Positions 44,313 to 53,653 of a stretch of DNA of 64,000 bases are shown piece after piece. A program made the translations under genes and the position numbers. The notes beneath the pieces were generated by a model. That model made no database searches. It was not told where the DNA came from and was given only the letters and a program-made list of their open reading frames with translations. Positions within the stretch are counted from its first letter, which is position 1; each line of letters begins with the position of its first letter. This DNA is from Bacillus sp. FJAT-26390 (lineage in GTDB: Bacteria > Bacillota > Bacilli > Paenibacillales > Paenibacillaceae), in NCBI RefSeq assembly GCF_001682865.1, contig NZ_MAQX01000001.1, positions 1,493,290-1,557,289 of the forward strand, in the 5' to 3' direction.

Positions 44313-45065
44313 TCAATGCTTATAAAGTTTGGTCTGCTTGATTAACAAATCAATTTCCTTCATACACGGCATTTCCTCGACATCTCTATAATCAGCGCTG
44401 TTTAATAGAGATATTTCCAATAATAATTTATCTAACTTTAATAGAATTTCTTCGTTTGCACCAAGATAACCCGTGACGTAAGATAAGTACTCGTTGTATA
44501 AATCGTTTTTTTCTTTCACAAGTTTGTCAGAGAACTTCGCGGACTTTTGCTGACTGGCAAAGCTTGCGTACCCGGAGACATCGAATACAGATAATTGATT
44601 AAGAATGCCCCGAATATTGAGATAGAAAAGCTTCTCAACCTCATGGATAACCGAAGCAAACTTCTTGTAGCTTATCTCCGTCTGATCAAATCGCTGGCTA
44701 AGCACCTCAGACAAAGTGAGCTTCTTCTTTTCAATTCGTTCCAACTGATCAAGGGCAAGGGAAATATCCTTCTTTAGCCCTTTTGCATTTCGATAATGGT
44801 TAAGCGCAGCGATAAAATCCTCACGCGTCACTATTTTCTTGACAGGCGCCGCAGCAGGAGCTTTAAAGAGTAACGCATAACTCCCGTAAAGCAGTACAAG
44901 GAAGCTCACCGCCAACAAAGTTATGCCTGAAGCTGTTTCAAGTACACTTTCACCTCCTATTTCCACACCTAAAATTCCCGGTGACAGAACGATAATATTA
45001 AGGATCGCAACTCCGCCTACAAGCCCAAATAGTTTCAAGGATCTCCCGTTATCCAACGTACACAC
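44313..45065 (-). CDS. Two-helix membrane protein of the TelA operon
   Basis: 250 residues. Two hydrophobic segments (~13-33 and ~43-68) precede a long cytosolic helical part (LALDQLERIEKKKLTLSEVL; FASVIHEVEKLFYLNIRGIL). I recognise no named family, but this type of gene often travels with TelA and VWA genes. It may carry the membrane base to which TelA, also helical, binds. First gene of the unit; the GTG start at 45063-45065 has GGGGG close upstream and a later TTG is possible. Confidence 0.75.
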   Translation of the reverse strand: MCTLDNGRSLKLFGLVGGVAILNIIVLSPGILGVEIGGESVLETASGITLLAVSFLVLLYGSYALLFKAPAAAPVKKIVTREDFIAALNHYRNAKGLKKDISLALDQLERIEKKKLTLSEVLSQRFDQTEISYKKFASVIHEVEKLFYLNIRGILNQLSVFDVSGYASFASQQKSAKFSDKLVKEKNDLYNEYLSYVTGYLGANEEILLKLDKLLLEISLLNSADYRDVEEMPCMKEIDLLIKQTKLYKH

Positions 45066-45388
45066 GTCCCCCGCTATTACTGTAACTTACTCCGATTCAG
45101 CTGATTTAGAAGCGTCAAGCTCATCATTCCTTCATGGATAAAATGAAGATATAACACTCCTTATGTTTAATTTATTCAGAGAATAACCGAACAAGCCCCT
45201 AAATCTTGCTCATTATCCGATTGATTTTATTAATGGGAAAAGAGATCCCTAAGGATCTCACTAATTTATATGAGCAATAAAAAAAGCTATCTGGAAGGTT
45301 GCTTGCAGCTATCTTGCTCGTTGAATTCACCATCCTAGGGGAATGACCATAAAATAACGGAGTACCGAATTTCTGAGGAGTGAATGTT
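45066..45388. other. Gene-free gap between the TelA unit and GlcG-like gene
   Basis: The gap is AT-rich and holds a short hairpin GAGATCC / GGATCTC at ~45243-45260 with weak T flanks, and must contain the divergent promoters of both units. I could not place good -35/-10 pairs. A minus-strand open stretch here continues from the antisense of GlcG and is not convincing as a gene. Confidence 0.4.
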
Positions 45389-45871
45389 TTGGTCAAATTG
45401 ACTTTAGAAGCTGCAAAACAATTGCTTGCAGTCGCAGAACAGAAAGCCCGGCAAATGGGGCTGTCGAGCGATATCGCGATCGTAGATGAAGGGGCCAACC
45501 TAATCGCGTTCCATCGTATGGACAATGCCCGAATTGCTGGTATCGACATCTCCCAGAACAAGGCTTGGACTAGCGTAGCCATGCAGATGCCGACAGCCAA
45601 CCTTGCGCAATCGGCGCTTCCGGGCGGTCCCTCGTTCGGCATCAATACGACCAACCATGGCAGACTTGTCATCTTGGGCGGTGGCATCCCTCTCGTTAGT
45701 AAAGACAAAATCATCGGTGGAATCGGGGTAAGCGGGGGCACGAGCGCTCAAGACATCGAGGTGGCCAATGCTGCGGTTCAAGCCTTCAATAGCCTGCTTG
45801 GATTTGGAGACACGGCCATGACTAGCGCTCGCATCGGCTCTACCATTCGAACAGGTAGACTGGCACAATAG
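45389..45871 (+). CDS. GlcG/HbpS-family protein (DUF336)
   Basis: 160 residues from the TTG at 45389, eight bases after GAGGAG; the GTG at 45380 overlaps that site. It covers the whole GlcG-like fold: LEAAKQLLAVAEQKARQMGL, VDEGANLIAFHRMDNA, GGIPLVSKDKIIGGIGVSGG and the closing DIEVANAAVQAF. Family members include haem-binding HbpS and GlcG of unknown function; a role in cofactor or small-molecule binding is likely but unproven. Single gene. Confidence 0.9.
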   Translation: MVKLTLEAAKQLLAVAEQKARQMGLSSDIAIVDEGANLIAFHRMDNARIAGIDISQNKAWTSVAMQMPTANLAQSALPGGPSFGINTTNHGRLVILGGGIPLVSKDKIIGGIGVSGGTSAQDIEVANAAVQAFNSLLGFGDTAMTSARIGSTIRTGRLAQ

Positions 45872-45927
45872 AAAGCTGTTGCTAGCTCAATCGTGTTAAT
45901 CACTTCCATTATATCCTCGAAGAAAAC

Positions 45928-45965
45928 TAAAAAAGCTGACGCCGATGGAGAATCGACGTCAGCTT
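45928..45965. terminator. Stem-loop between GlcG and a gene fragment
   Basis: AAGCTGACGCCGAT (45933-45946) pairs with ATCGACGTCAGCTT (45952-45965) with one mismatch. The A-run on the left makes it stronger for minus-strand transcripts, but it also lies 60 bases after the GlcG stop. Confidence 0.65.
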
Positions 45966-46012
45966 GCTTCCTCGTTTGAACACAAAATATACGTTCCTAT
46001 AATTACAACTCG

Positions 46013-46318
46013 TTATTTGTTTTCGGGATAGCTGCTAACGATGTTGGAAATAAACCATGTGTCAGGGATATAGAAAGAGACGCCACCCCAATCAATAGGG
46101 TCGACCTCAATCGAAGCAACAATCTGTATTTGTTCGACCCCTGCTTTATTTCCCTTGACAAAAGCGGTTCCCTTAGCGGTTGTATTCAAATCTGTAGATT
46201 CGGAATTTACTCTAAAGCTTTTCAATTGAATGACTTTTTCGTTGACTGCCGTATCATGAATAGGTTTTTCTTGTTTTGTAGACTGCTGAAAGAATGCTCC
46301 ACCATACGAAGAAATGAC
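46013..46318 (-). pseudogene. Fragment of a secreted or lipoprotein-like gene
   Basis: An open minus-strand frame encodes FFQQSTKQEKPIHDTAVNEK, then a domain with FVKGNKAGVEQIQIVASIEV and WGGVSFYIPDTWFISNIVSS and stops at 46013. No signal peptide or good start lies in frame; the only starts are TTGs without a site, and a stop is at 46319-46321. The QQSTKQEK run looks like the segment after a lipobox, so the 5' end is probably lost. I do not recognise the family. A terminator-like stem follows it. Confidence 0.5.
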
Positions 46319-46396
46319 CTAAAATTTGCCGAGTACCTCCGATTTTGTACGATCTCAGCATGGTAAATGAGCTCTCCCTACCCGTCCTAGCTTATA

Positions 46397-47353
46397 TCAA
46401 GAAAGCGTTCTAACCGGCGTCCCGGATAGATAAGCTTCAATATTTTCAACCACGTCTTTATAAAAAGCCTCATAATTCGCTTTCGATACATAGCCGATAT
46501 GCGGCGTAGTAAGAAGATTCGGAAGCGATCGATAGATATCGTCCTTCGGCAAAGGTTCCACCTCGAACACATCTACCGCGGCGCCGGCAATTCGGCCATT
46601 CTGCAAAGCTTCGGCAAGTGCACCTTGATCTACGATCGGAGCGCGGGACGTATTGATCAAATATGCCGAAGGACGCATGCGTTCGAGCTCTGCGGCACCA
46701 ACCAACCCTCTTGTCCGATCGCTTAATACAAGATGAATGGATACAAAGTCGCTGCTCTCCAAAAGCTCCTCCTTAGAAGCGGCTAATCTCACTCCAATCT
46801 CGTCGGCCCGCTCTTTCGTTAAATTCTGGCTCCACGCCGTAACGTTCATGCCAAACGCGTGGCCAAAATTGGCGATCTTGCTGCCCAATTTGCCGAGCCC
46901 GAGTATGCCCAGCGTCTTGCCGTACAAATCTGCTCCAATGGTGCTTTGCCACTGACCGCTGCGAATCGCGTTGTGCTCCTGCACAATGTTGCGGGCTAGC
47001 CCCAAAATCAAAGCCCACGTGAGCTCGGCTGTTGCGTTACCTGCGCCTTCCGTGCCGCAAACGATAACTCCTTGCGAAGTGGCTGCGGTCATGTCGATCG
47101 ACGCATTGCGCATGCCTGTGGTAATTAGCAGCTTCAAGCGGGGAAGCTGAACAAGAAGCGATGCTCGGAAAGGCGTCCTCTCACGCATAATCACGACAAT
47201 CTCGCAGTCTTCGATCTGTTTGACCAGCTCATCCGGTTGATCGATATGCCGATCGATGCTCTTGACCTCCACCTTGTCCAAAATCCGAGACCAATCCGTG
47301 GCAGTAAACGCCACTTGCTGATAGTCGTCTAATATTGCGCAGCGAAGTTTCAT
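46397..47353 (-). CDS. D-2-hydroxyacid dehydrogenase family protein
   Basis: 318 residues from the ATG at 47351-47353 with GGAGG ten bases upstream; a longer in-frame form to 47437 has no site. Catalytic and NAD domains are interleaved as in the family: N-terminal IVVIMRERTPFRASLLVQLP, NAD loop LGILGLGKLGSKIA, then NTSRAPIVDQGALAEALQNG and GAAVDVFEVEPLP with TPHIGYVS near the C-terminus (Arg, Glu, His triad). Substrate probably a 2-keto acid, unspecified. Confidence 0.92.
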   Translation of the reverse strand: MKLRCAILDDYQQVAFTATDWSRILDKVEVKSIDRHIDQPDELVKQIEDCEIVVIMRERTPFRASLLVQLPRLKLLITTGMRNASIDMTAATSQGVIVCGTEGAGNATAELTWALILGLARNIVQEHNAIRSGQWQSTIGADLYGKTLGILGLGKLGSKIANFGHAFGMNVTAWSQNLTKERADEIGVRLAASKEELLESSDFVSIHLVLSDRTRGLVGAAELERMRPSAYLINTSRAPIVDQGALAEALQNGRIAGAAVDVFEVEPLPKDDIYRSLPNLLTTPHIGYVSKANYEAFYKDVVENIEAYLSGTPVRTLS

Positions 47354-47375
47354 ATTGTATTTGCCTCCTTCCAAT

Positions 47376-47711
47376 TTAAAGCGGACGCGGGCAAGCAATG
47401 AAGCCACCCGTAATCCATGCTTGTACATCGAACACATAAATGTATTTACAGTATATTGCTGTCTTAAGATCCTTGTAAACAGCTGGCGAAGCCTTAGCCT
47501 TTTTCAGCATAGTCATAGAGCAATAATCCTTTGACACGCGCGAAACCCCGCTCATTAATGCAAGGGGATGTGCTGGAACAAGGCTGCCTATTTCAACCGA
47601 ATTGAAAAAAGAAATTAAGAGCTCGACAACAAGCAAAACGCCGCCCAGGAGCTGGGAGGCGCGATCCGGGTCTTCAAGGTGAATATCAGCGGAATCGTAA
47701 GCATCCATCAA
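47376..47711 (-). CDS. Hypothetical ORF of doubtful status
   Basis: A 111-residue frame directly upstream of the dehydrogenase. It contains one hydrophobic stretch (LLGGVLLVVELLISFFNSVE) and an Asp/Arg-rich start. There is no clear ribosome site or family match, and other frames here also give protein-like fragments, so this may be an old pseudogene. The rest of the 47354-47867 gap shows only AT-rich sequence. Confidence 0.25.
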   Translation of the reverse strand: MMDAYDSADIHLEDPDRASQLLGGVLLVVELLISFFNSVEIGSLVPAHPLALMSGVSRVSKDYCSMTMLKKAKASPAVYKDLKTAIYCKYIYVFDVQAWITGGFIACPRPL

Positions 47712-47867
47712 TACTTCAATAAATTGGATTTTTTACATCCGAACAAGAATGCAAATAATTAAAACCGATTATGATCTTCAAATGCCACTTGAATAATTCT
47801 AGATAGGGAATAGTACAAATTCTTCTTTCATACAGTACCTTAAAGATTGATGAAGGAGATGCTGCCA

Positions 47868-48668
47868 TTGTTAGATCAGTCATTTGTAGCTCGTTCTTTA
47901 GAAGAAGTTAGATTTTGGTCTCGAATTATGAAAGAGCATTCTCTTTTCCTTAAACTGGGTTTCCGTTGTGAGGATACCCAATTAATAAATGAAGCAAATC
48001 ATTTCTATGCCATTTTTGAAGCCATCGAAAATAAATCCAATGCCTTTACCATTGGAACAGATCCCGCTGTAATTAAAAGATTTAATGAAGAAGTGCATAC
48101 TGCGGTCTCATATATTTGGGCTTTCAAAAGAAAAGTACTCGGTTTAATACTGACGTGTCAACTTCCGGGTGCAAACAACTTCCCATTGTTGGTCGATCAT
48201 GTGAGCAGAGAAGCTAATTATTTCAGAAATCGGTTGTCGGAATTAAATTCCGGTCGGCTTGAGCCACTGCCTGATGCAATAATTGACGAGAATGTTTTCT
48301 TTTTAAGAATCATGGCTGATCACGCCAAATTCATCAGTCATTTACTTGATCCTTCCGAGCGGCAGCTAGTGGAACAAGCAAATCATTTCAGTCAAGAATT
48401 TGATACTTTACTATTTCAAGCAAAGGACTTGGAATCTATGCGTCCTCAATCGCAAACGGTTCCGCTGCTTGACCAATTTCTTGATCAGAACAGGGTGTCA
48501 GTTAAATCGCTTCGTGACTTTAAGAGGACAGCCCGTGATCTCATCGAAGCCTGTCGTATAAAAAGTATCATTCATCCGTTATTAGCTGATCACGTATTTC
48601 GGGAGGCCGAACATTTCCTTGTAATCATTGATATGTTTGAAAATAGCTTGACCGGCAAACCTGCATAA
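47868..48668 (+). CDS. DUF2935 domain-containing protein
   Basis: 266 residues from the TTG at 47868 behind AAGGAGATGCTGCCA; an in-frame start at 47847 overlaps that site. All-helical, no signal. Two related halves: RSLEEVRFWSRIMKEHSLFL...EANHFY and IDENVFFLRIMADHAKFISH...QANHFS, with DHVSREANYF and DHVFREAEHF closing each. The repeated E-x-x-F-W/F..I.x.H and E-A-x-x-F motifs suggest two ferritin-like bundles with His/Glu metal sites. Function unknown; common in spore-forming Bacillota. Confidence 0.88.
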   Translation: MLDQSFVARSLEEVRFWSRIMKEHSLFLKLGFRCEDTQLINEANHFYAIFEAIENKSNAFTIGTDPAVIKRFNEEVHTAVSYIWAFKRKVLGLILTCQLPGANNFPLLVDHVSREANYFRNRLSELNSGRLEPLPDAIIDENVFFLRIMADHAKFISHLLDPSERQLVEQANHFSQEFDTLLFQAKDLESMRPQSQTVPLLDQFLDQNRVSVKSLRDFKRTARDLIEACRIKSIIHPLLADHVFREAEHFLVIIDMFENSLTGKPA

Positions 48669-48714
48669 GCAATCTTGCTTAACAGAAGCTTACAAAGCTG
48701 CTCAGGCTGATGAA

Positions 48715-49788
48715 CTAATGATCCTCCTTCTTTTTAGCCAATATTAGTTTTTTCAAAGCCGTTCTTGCGTATTGTCCTTCTCCATCCGTCCACCCATTTA
48801 TTTTTCTGAAATCAGTATTGTCTGTAATCTGGTCTATGTTACCGATCAAGCGTGTTTCTGCTAACAGCTTCATATCGGCATCTACAATTTGATTCGCAAT
48901 AAGTCTGGCAACCCCTTCACCATTCATCACTTTGAAAGGGCGATCATAGAAGTATGAAACATCATTAGGAATCTTCTCTGTGACCTTTAGTCCGTTGTGC
49001 ATCTTTGATAAATGTTTATAAGCATCATTAAATGCATGCTCACGTTCTCGCCATGTAGTTGCCGTTTGCGCAATCCAAAGATAAGGCATTAGTTGATCAC
49101 TGCATTTCAAATGCTTGAATGCTGTACCAAACCATTTCGGATAAGGGGCATATTGACGCTCCATTAGGAAACAAAGGTTTATGATATCACGGACAAGGCG
49201 TGAAGCAATAATCGCTGAGCCAAGCTCGTCGCCTATAAAGCCTGAACGAAGCATTAGATGTTCTTCTTGACCGATGCGTTGCCAACTTGATGCCATTAAG
49301 TACAACCAAACATCTTGAGGATAATAATCGAATTGATTCCTTAAATTGTAAAGTACTCGATGATCGTCCCTGTAAACAGCTCCTCTAGTTATCTCAAGAA
49401 GCGACTGCGAAGGAAACGTAAGCCAATCCACTGGCTCTATTGGTTCATCTCTGTTAATAGCCAAGCAGCCTTTAATGAACTTTGGCACCGTTGTAATTAC
49501 GCTCATTCGTACATCAACCGGAAAGCCATAAAACCGTTCCGGAGCTCGTGCGTGTAAAGATCCTTGTATTTGGTCGGAATACCCGATATCTTGTTCGTTA
49601 AGAAATAGATATACCCGAGGTCCCCAATCGTGATCAGTTGACATTTCCGTATCATAGCCAAGCACTTCACTACCGGGACCCATTAGAGCCGATGAATAGG
49701 ACAAGTAAGGATAGGTGTCCGTCAAGACCGGCTCAACGACTTCCATATCAAATCGGCGACATAATTCTATTCCATTTATAAAAGGCAT
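48715..49788 (-). CDS. DUF4037-family protein (nucleotidyltransferase-like)
   Basis: 357 residues from the ATG at 49786-49788 with GGAGG eight bases upstream; a longer form to 49821 overlaps that site. The N-terminal GPGSEVLGYDTEMSTDHDWG has the G-S...D-x-D-like pattern of minimal nucleotidyltransferases. The C-terminal helical part has GAVYRDDHRVLYNLRNQFDY and DVWLYLMASSWQRIGQEEHL. Substrate unknown; DUF4037 enzymes may modify small molecules or RNA. Single gene. Confidence 0.82.
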   Translation of the reverse strand: MPFINGIELCRRFDMEVVEPVLTDTYPYLSYSSALMGPGSEVLGYDTEMSTDHDWGPRVYLFLNEQDIGYSDQIQGSLHARAPERFYGFPVDVRMSVITTVPKFIKGCLAINRDEPIEPVDWLTFPSQSLLEITRGAVYRDDHRVLYNLRNQFDYYPQDVWLYLMASSWQRIGQEEHLMLRSGFIGDELGSAIIASRLVRDIINLCFLMERQYAPYPKWFGTAFKHLKCSDQLMPYLWIAQTATTWREREHAFNDAYKHLSKMHNGLKVTEKIPNDVSYFYDRPFKVMNGEGVARLIANQIVDADMKLLAETRLIGNIDQITDNTDFRKINGWTDGEGQYARTALKKLILAKKKEDH

Positions 49789-49935
49789 TCTTGATTCCTC
49801 CACTTCAAGTGAACAAGACATCCATTCAATTCAATTTACACATTATTACAACATAAATGAAATGCAAATGTACAGTTGCCTCTCCTCGATTATTTTACCT
49901 TCCGGAAACTCGCTTGAGCTTCTCAGCAAAAAAGC

Positions 49936-49962
49936 AACCCCGACCATTAGATGATCGGGGTT
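49936..49962 (-). terminator. Terminator of the GH116 gene
   Basis: AACCCCGA (49936-49943) and TCGGGGTT (49955-49962) form the stem; six A to the left on the plus strand give a U-tract on the minus strand. It is 7 bases past the stop at 49969. Confidence 0.85.
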
Positions 49963-49968
49963 ACTCGC

Positions 49969-52563
49969 CTAATTAAACTTAATAACCAATAGATTATTAC
50001 CATCTAGTATAACCGGACTGGCAAAATGGATTTCGTTAGCGGTGATCCGGTATTCCAAGTTAACGCCTCCCGATTGCATGTTAGTTACCGCGTTCGTTCG
50101 CTCTTCGGAGAGCTTGAGTACGAGGAGCTCCAACCTGCCGCTTATCACATGAATCAGCGCTTGTTCCAAATTTTGCTCGAATATTCCCCAGCCCATGTCG
50201 AGCGACCAGAAGGTACGGAACACGCCATTCGTCGTTTGTACGGGGCTAAAGCCGATCATGCCTTTGACCATATCGTATTCGAAGCCGCTGAACGCCTGCA
50301 GCAAGGAATAGCTGGCCATCGATCTGGCATAGTTGCTGCCGCATTCGATCTCGTTCCATGGATTGCGCTTCTCTCCGTCGTAACGTTCGCGAATGGCCTT
50401 CACGATGGAAAGGCCTTCTTCGACGAGTCCCTCTTGAATCATAAGAGACGCTGCTTGATATTCGAAACCTGTCATCGTTTCCGAGTTATACGTAAGCGGA
50501 ATCGCCGGCTTGCTTACGCCTTCCGGCCAAGTGCAGATGACGATTCCGCCTTCGTCATTCAGCGAGAAAAGCCGCCAAGTATTCGCTTCATGCCTCATAC
50601 TTGGCTTGAAATTATTCCGATATAAGGATTTCAAAGCTGTACGGATTTGATTCTTATCGAAGATCTCGCCTAGCCCGCTCAGATTGGCATGCCACTGGGC
50701 TACGACCTGATCAATAGCGCACCCTTCTGCGATCTGGTATTTAATTTCTCCCAGTTCCTCGTTCCAATAGGTATTAAGGGTCTCATCATCGAAACAGTCT
50801 ACTACGGATTTATTAGACAAATTGATTTGCTGAATATAATACTCACCATTAAATAAGCAATCATCGACCCACCGTTTGCCCTTTTGGAACAAGCCTTCGA
50901 ATTCGTCCGCCGTTACCTGTTCGCCCAAGAACGCCGCCATTTCGGCGCCTGCCTTAAGAGCAGCCAAATAAAAACCGCTCAGCCAAGAATTCGGTCCGTA
51001 CAATTCCATATCCAAGGTGTGATGTTGCCTGCCTTCCAGAATACCCTTCTTGTCGGGATCCCACTTGTCTTCGTTAGTATCCGCCCACGCATACGTGATG
51101 GATTTCTTGATTTCCGGCCAGTTGGATTTAAGCCATTCCGTGTTTCCGGAAATCTTCCAATCGCGATAAGCTTTGATGACCCCGCCGAATTGACCGTCCG
51201 CGCAGGCTCGATCATCGTTTCTCTTTCGTCCAATTGGCAGCATGAGCCGGAATGACATTCTACCGTCTTCGTCCGCGTTGTATTTGTAATCCAAATCCCG
51301 CATGCTGCGTTCCAAACCCGGGAACAAAAAGGGCAGCGAGTAAGCATAGTTCCATACATGCGTGCAAGAACCTTCACAACTGCCGACATCCTCGATGCAG
51401 CCTTCAAATCCGTAGAAAGAACCGTCAGTCAGGCGCAATACGGTTGGCGATTTAATGACGGACAAGTTGGCGGAAACCGCGTCTTTGACAACCGCTGGCA
51501 CCGTCGAAGAGAATAGCGCTTCTTTGAACTTAATCGTGTCTCCGTACAGGCGATCCCAATGCTCGAAGGCATACTTCGCGCTTGCACGGGAATCTTCGAA
51601 CAGTGTTCCATAATAATTTTTCCAGCTGTTTGGTCGTTGCGGATTCGGGTTCCAAAAATTGTCCACGTTGGGAAAATGCCAACTGATTGTGTATCTGATC
51701 TTCTTCTTCTCTCCGGGCGCAAGCTCTATATGCGCAGCTAGCGATGCCGAGTCCTTCCTAGCCTTAGGCTGGTCTGCCACATCATACTGCCTGTTCTTCA
51801 TACGCCCCGGTTGTTTGAAATCGTGCCAAAACATCTCCAAATTATCGCACCATCCGCCTCGGTACCAAAACTCTTGATAACTGACGTCTGCCGCATCCGT
51901 AGATATGGTGATATCTCCGAAGCTAGGATCATCCTCGCCAAACTGATTGGTTCCTAGCTTGATCATATGTATGCTCTGTCCTTGCGACCCTTTGATTTCG
52001 CTATATCGGTGATAGACCTGTTCCGTCGGAATGGGATTTCCGACCGAGAGGCATAGCGTGTATACGATTGGTACTTTGTCCGTATTTTCAATTTCCCACT
52101 CGAAGAATGCCGCCGGAAGGCTTGAATCGTCTGCTTGCAGCGGAATGAATGGGTTAAAGGCAAGCAATCGCACCCGTCCCGGAAACGCTGATTCCGCGAA
52201 AGACATGTTCGCCAACGGGAATTCGCCCCTGAATTCAACCTCTTGGAAATGTGGCATGCCTGCCATCGTCTGGCTTTCAGGCCCGTAGCCATACCCGCTG
52301 TGCAAAGGAGCACCGCGAAGATGCTCCCCCATGTAGGGAGCTTGCATGTCGCCGTTTAACACCCGAGCGTCCAACAATTTGCCATCATGCTCCGCCTTAA
52401 CCGCGAAGTGGCTAAAACCGTTGAAGCTCTTTTTGTTGGGGCGATTAAAGATTTCCCAGTCCACCAATCTGCCATTGCCCGCCAAACCGATACATCCGCT
52501 GCCTATTCCTCCGAGCGGAAAGCTGATTTCCCTTGTTTTTTCGCCAATGTATACGTTTTCCAA
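49969..52563 (-). CDS. GH116-family glycoside hydrolase (GBA2-like, beta-glucosidase/xylosidase type)
   Basis: 864 residues without a signal peptide, so cytoplasmic. The N-terminal domain opens REISFPLGGIGSGCIGLAGN and WEIFNRPNKK, the hallmark of GH116. The (alpha/alpha)6 catalytic part contains CTHVWNYAYSLPFLFPGLER, RMSFRLMLPIG and GMIGFSPV near the end. Known members hydrolyse beta-glucosides or beta-xylosides with retention; the substrate here is open. Start TTG at 52561-52563 with AGAGAGG eight bases before. It is divergent from an AraC-type regulator. Confidence 0.9.
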   Translation of the reverse strand: MENVYIGEKTREISFPLGGIGSGCIGLAGNGRLVDWEIFNRPNKKSFNGFSHFAVKAEHDGKLLDARVLNGDMQAPYMGEHLRGAPLHSGYGYGPESQTMAGMPHFQEVEFRGEFPLANMSFAESAFPGRVRLLAFNPFIPLQADDSSLPAAFFEWEIENTDKVPIVYTLCLSVGNPIPTEQVYHRYSEIKGSQGQSIHMIKLGTNQFGEDDPSFGDITISTDAADVSYQEFWYRGGWCDNLEMFWHDFKQPGRMKNRQYDVADQPKARKDSASLAAHIELAPGEKKKIRYTISWHFPNVDNFWNPNPQRPNSWKNYYGTLFEDSRASAKYAFEHWDRLYGDTIKFKEALFSSTVPAVVKDAVSANLSVIKSPTVLRLTDGSFYGFEGCIEDVGSCEGSCTHVWNYAYSLPFLFPGLERSMRDLDYKYNADEDGRMSFRLMLPIGRKRNDDRACADGQFGGVIKAYRDWKISGNTEWLKSNWPEIKKSITYAWADTNEDKWDPDKKGILEGRQHHTLDMELYGPNSWLSGFYLAALKAGAEMAAFLGEQVTADEFEGLFQKGKRWVDDCLFNGEYYIQQINLSNKSVVDCFDDETLNTYWNEELGEIKYQIAEGCAIDQVVAQWHANLSGLGEIFDKNQIRTALKSLYRNNFKPSMRHEANTWRLFSLNDEGGIVICTWPEGVSKPAIPLTYNSETMTGFEYQAASLMIQEGLVEEGLSIVKAIRERYDGEKRNPWNEIECGSNYARSMASYSLLQAFSGFEYDMVKGMIGFSPVQTTNGVFRTFWSLDMGWGIFEQNLEQALIHVISGRLELLVLKLSEERTNAVTNMQSGGVNLEYRITANEIHFASPVILDGNNLLVIKFN

Positions 52564-52708
52564 ATGTTTAGCCTCTCTTCATCTATGATATACTTAAGCA
52601 ACGTAATCTACTAATCATAATGGGAAAGCAACTATATTCCTTTATATATTCGTCTTCATTTTTATGTATAAAACAATCATCTTTTGCTTATGAGAGAGGT
52701 TATTACGG

Positions 52709-53575
52709 ATGAGATTAGAAGACCATGCCATAGCCCCCTATATTCGCAACTCGGATTATGCGATCCGGCAGCCGTTTATGCTAGGAGAACGCAATCTGCT
52801 GGACTACATCCTATTTTACGTGCAAGAAGGCCAGTTTGAGATTCAGATTAACGGTCAACTGCACGCATTAAAGGAAGGAGATCTATGCCTGCTTCAACCA
52901 GGCGACGTGCATACCATTAAGGGAATTACAAATACGATTAATCCGTACGTTCACCTCGATTTTTTCTATAATCCGCTAAGGGAAAGCAGCTTCATCACCC
53001 TTCCCGGCCAAGTGGACATGACTTCGTATGCGTCTTTCATGCAGCCTAGACTGCATGATTTCGAGGCGATTCGAATCCCCTTCAAACTAGAGAAAGACCA
53101 TGCGTACATGCGGGATCTTCTATTTAAAATGATTGAATGCTGGCAGCTGCAAACTTTGTTGGGAATCATGGAAGCCAATCGACTTGCCCACGAATTTCTG
53201 ACCGCGCTATTCAAACAATACATGAAGCCTCAACCTGGCTCATTATCCCGCCAGCCATTCCTGAACTGGATCTTATCTTATTTCGCCTTTCACATCTCTG
53301 AACCTATCAACGTAAGCGATATGGCAAGAAGGGCCTGCCTTTCGCCTTCTCGATTTACCGTGCTTTTTAAACAGCAATTTGCCATGACTCCCTATCAATA
53401 CTTGTTGAAATTACGAATCGAGCATGCGCAGGAACTATTGAAGGAAGGTCTCTCTCTCCAAAAAACGAGCGAATTTTGTGGCTTTACGGATGTTCATCAC
53501 TTCTCCAAAACATTCAAATCCGTTACGGGGATCAACCCCGGTCAATATAAAAAAAACCCAAACTGCCTAAGCTAG
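52709..53575 (+). CDS. AraC-family transcriptional regulator of the GH116 gene
   Basis: 288 residues: an N-terminal cupin arm (~20-110) with LHALKEGDLCLLQPGDVHTI, typical of sugar-responsive AraC proteins, and a C-terminal double HTH (~185-285) with INVSDMARRACLSPSRFTVL and LSLQKTSEFCGFTDVHHFSK. The divergent layout with the glycosidase at a 145-bp distance makes that gene its probable target. Start ATG with GAGAGAGG upstream. The gene end is folded into its own terminator. Confidence 0.9.
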   Translation: MRLEDHAIAPYIRNSDYAIRQPFMLGERNLLDYILFYVQEGQFEIQINGQLHALKEGDLCLLQPGDVHTIKGITNTINPYVHLDFFYNPLRESSFITLPGQVDMTSYASFMQPRLHDFEAIRIPFKLEKDHAYMRDLLFKMIECWQLQTLLGIMEANRLAHEFLTALFKQYMKPQPGSLSRQPFLNWILSYFAFHISEPINVSDMARRACLSPSRFTVLFKQQFAMTPYQYLLKLRIEHAQELLKEGLSLQKTSEFCGFTDVHHFSKTFKSVTGINPGQYKKNPNCLS

Positions 53576-53588
53576 GCTAGTTTGGGTT
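53555..53588 (+). terminator. Terminator overlapping the end of the AraC gene
   Basis: AACCCAAACT (53555-53564) pairs with AGTTTGGGTT (53579-53588), with inner CCTA/TAGG pairs. The stop codon at 53573-53575 lies in the loop region. AATATTTTA follows. It precedes the second ger operon. Confidence 0.8.
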
Positions 53589-53653
53589 AATATTTTATAT
53601 GCATAATTAATCCCCTCCAGAGACAAATTAACCATGAATTGGAGTGGTGATTC

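Noticed and set aside
45199..45741. 180-codon minus-strand frame antisense to the GlcG-like gene
   Set aside because: Proline-rich, no ribosome site, and fully antisense to a clear GlcG-family gene; only its last ~33 codons extend beyond, which is not enough evidence.
47376..47711. Hydrophobic frame as leader or partner of the D-2-hydroxyacid dehydrogenase
   Set aside because: No ribosome site and no recognisable family; listed only as a doubtful ORF.
50026..50625. 199-codon plus-strand frame within the GH116 gene
   Set aside because: Antisense shadow; the glycosidase on the minus strand is conserved throughout.
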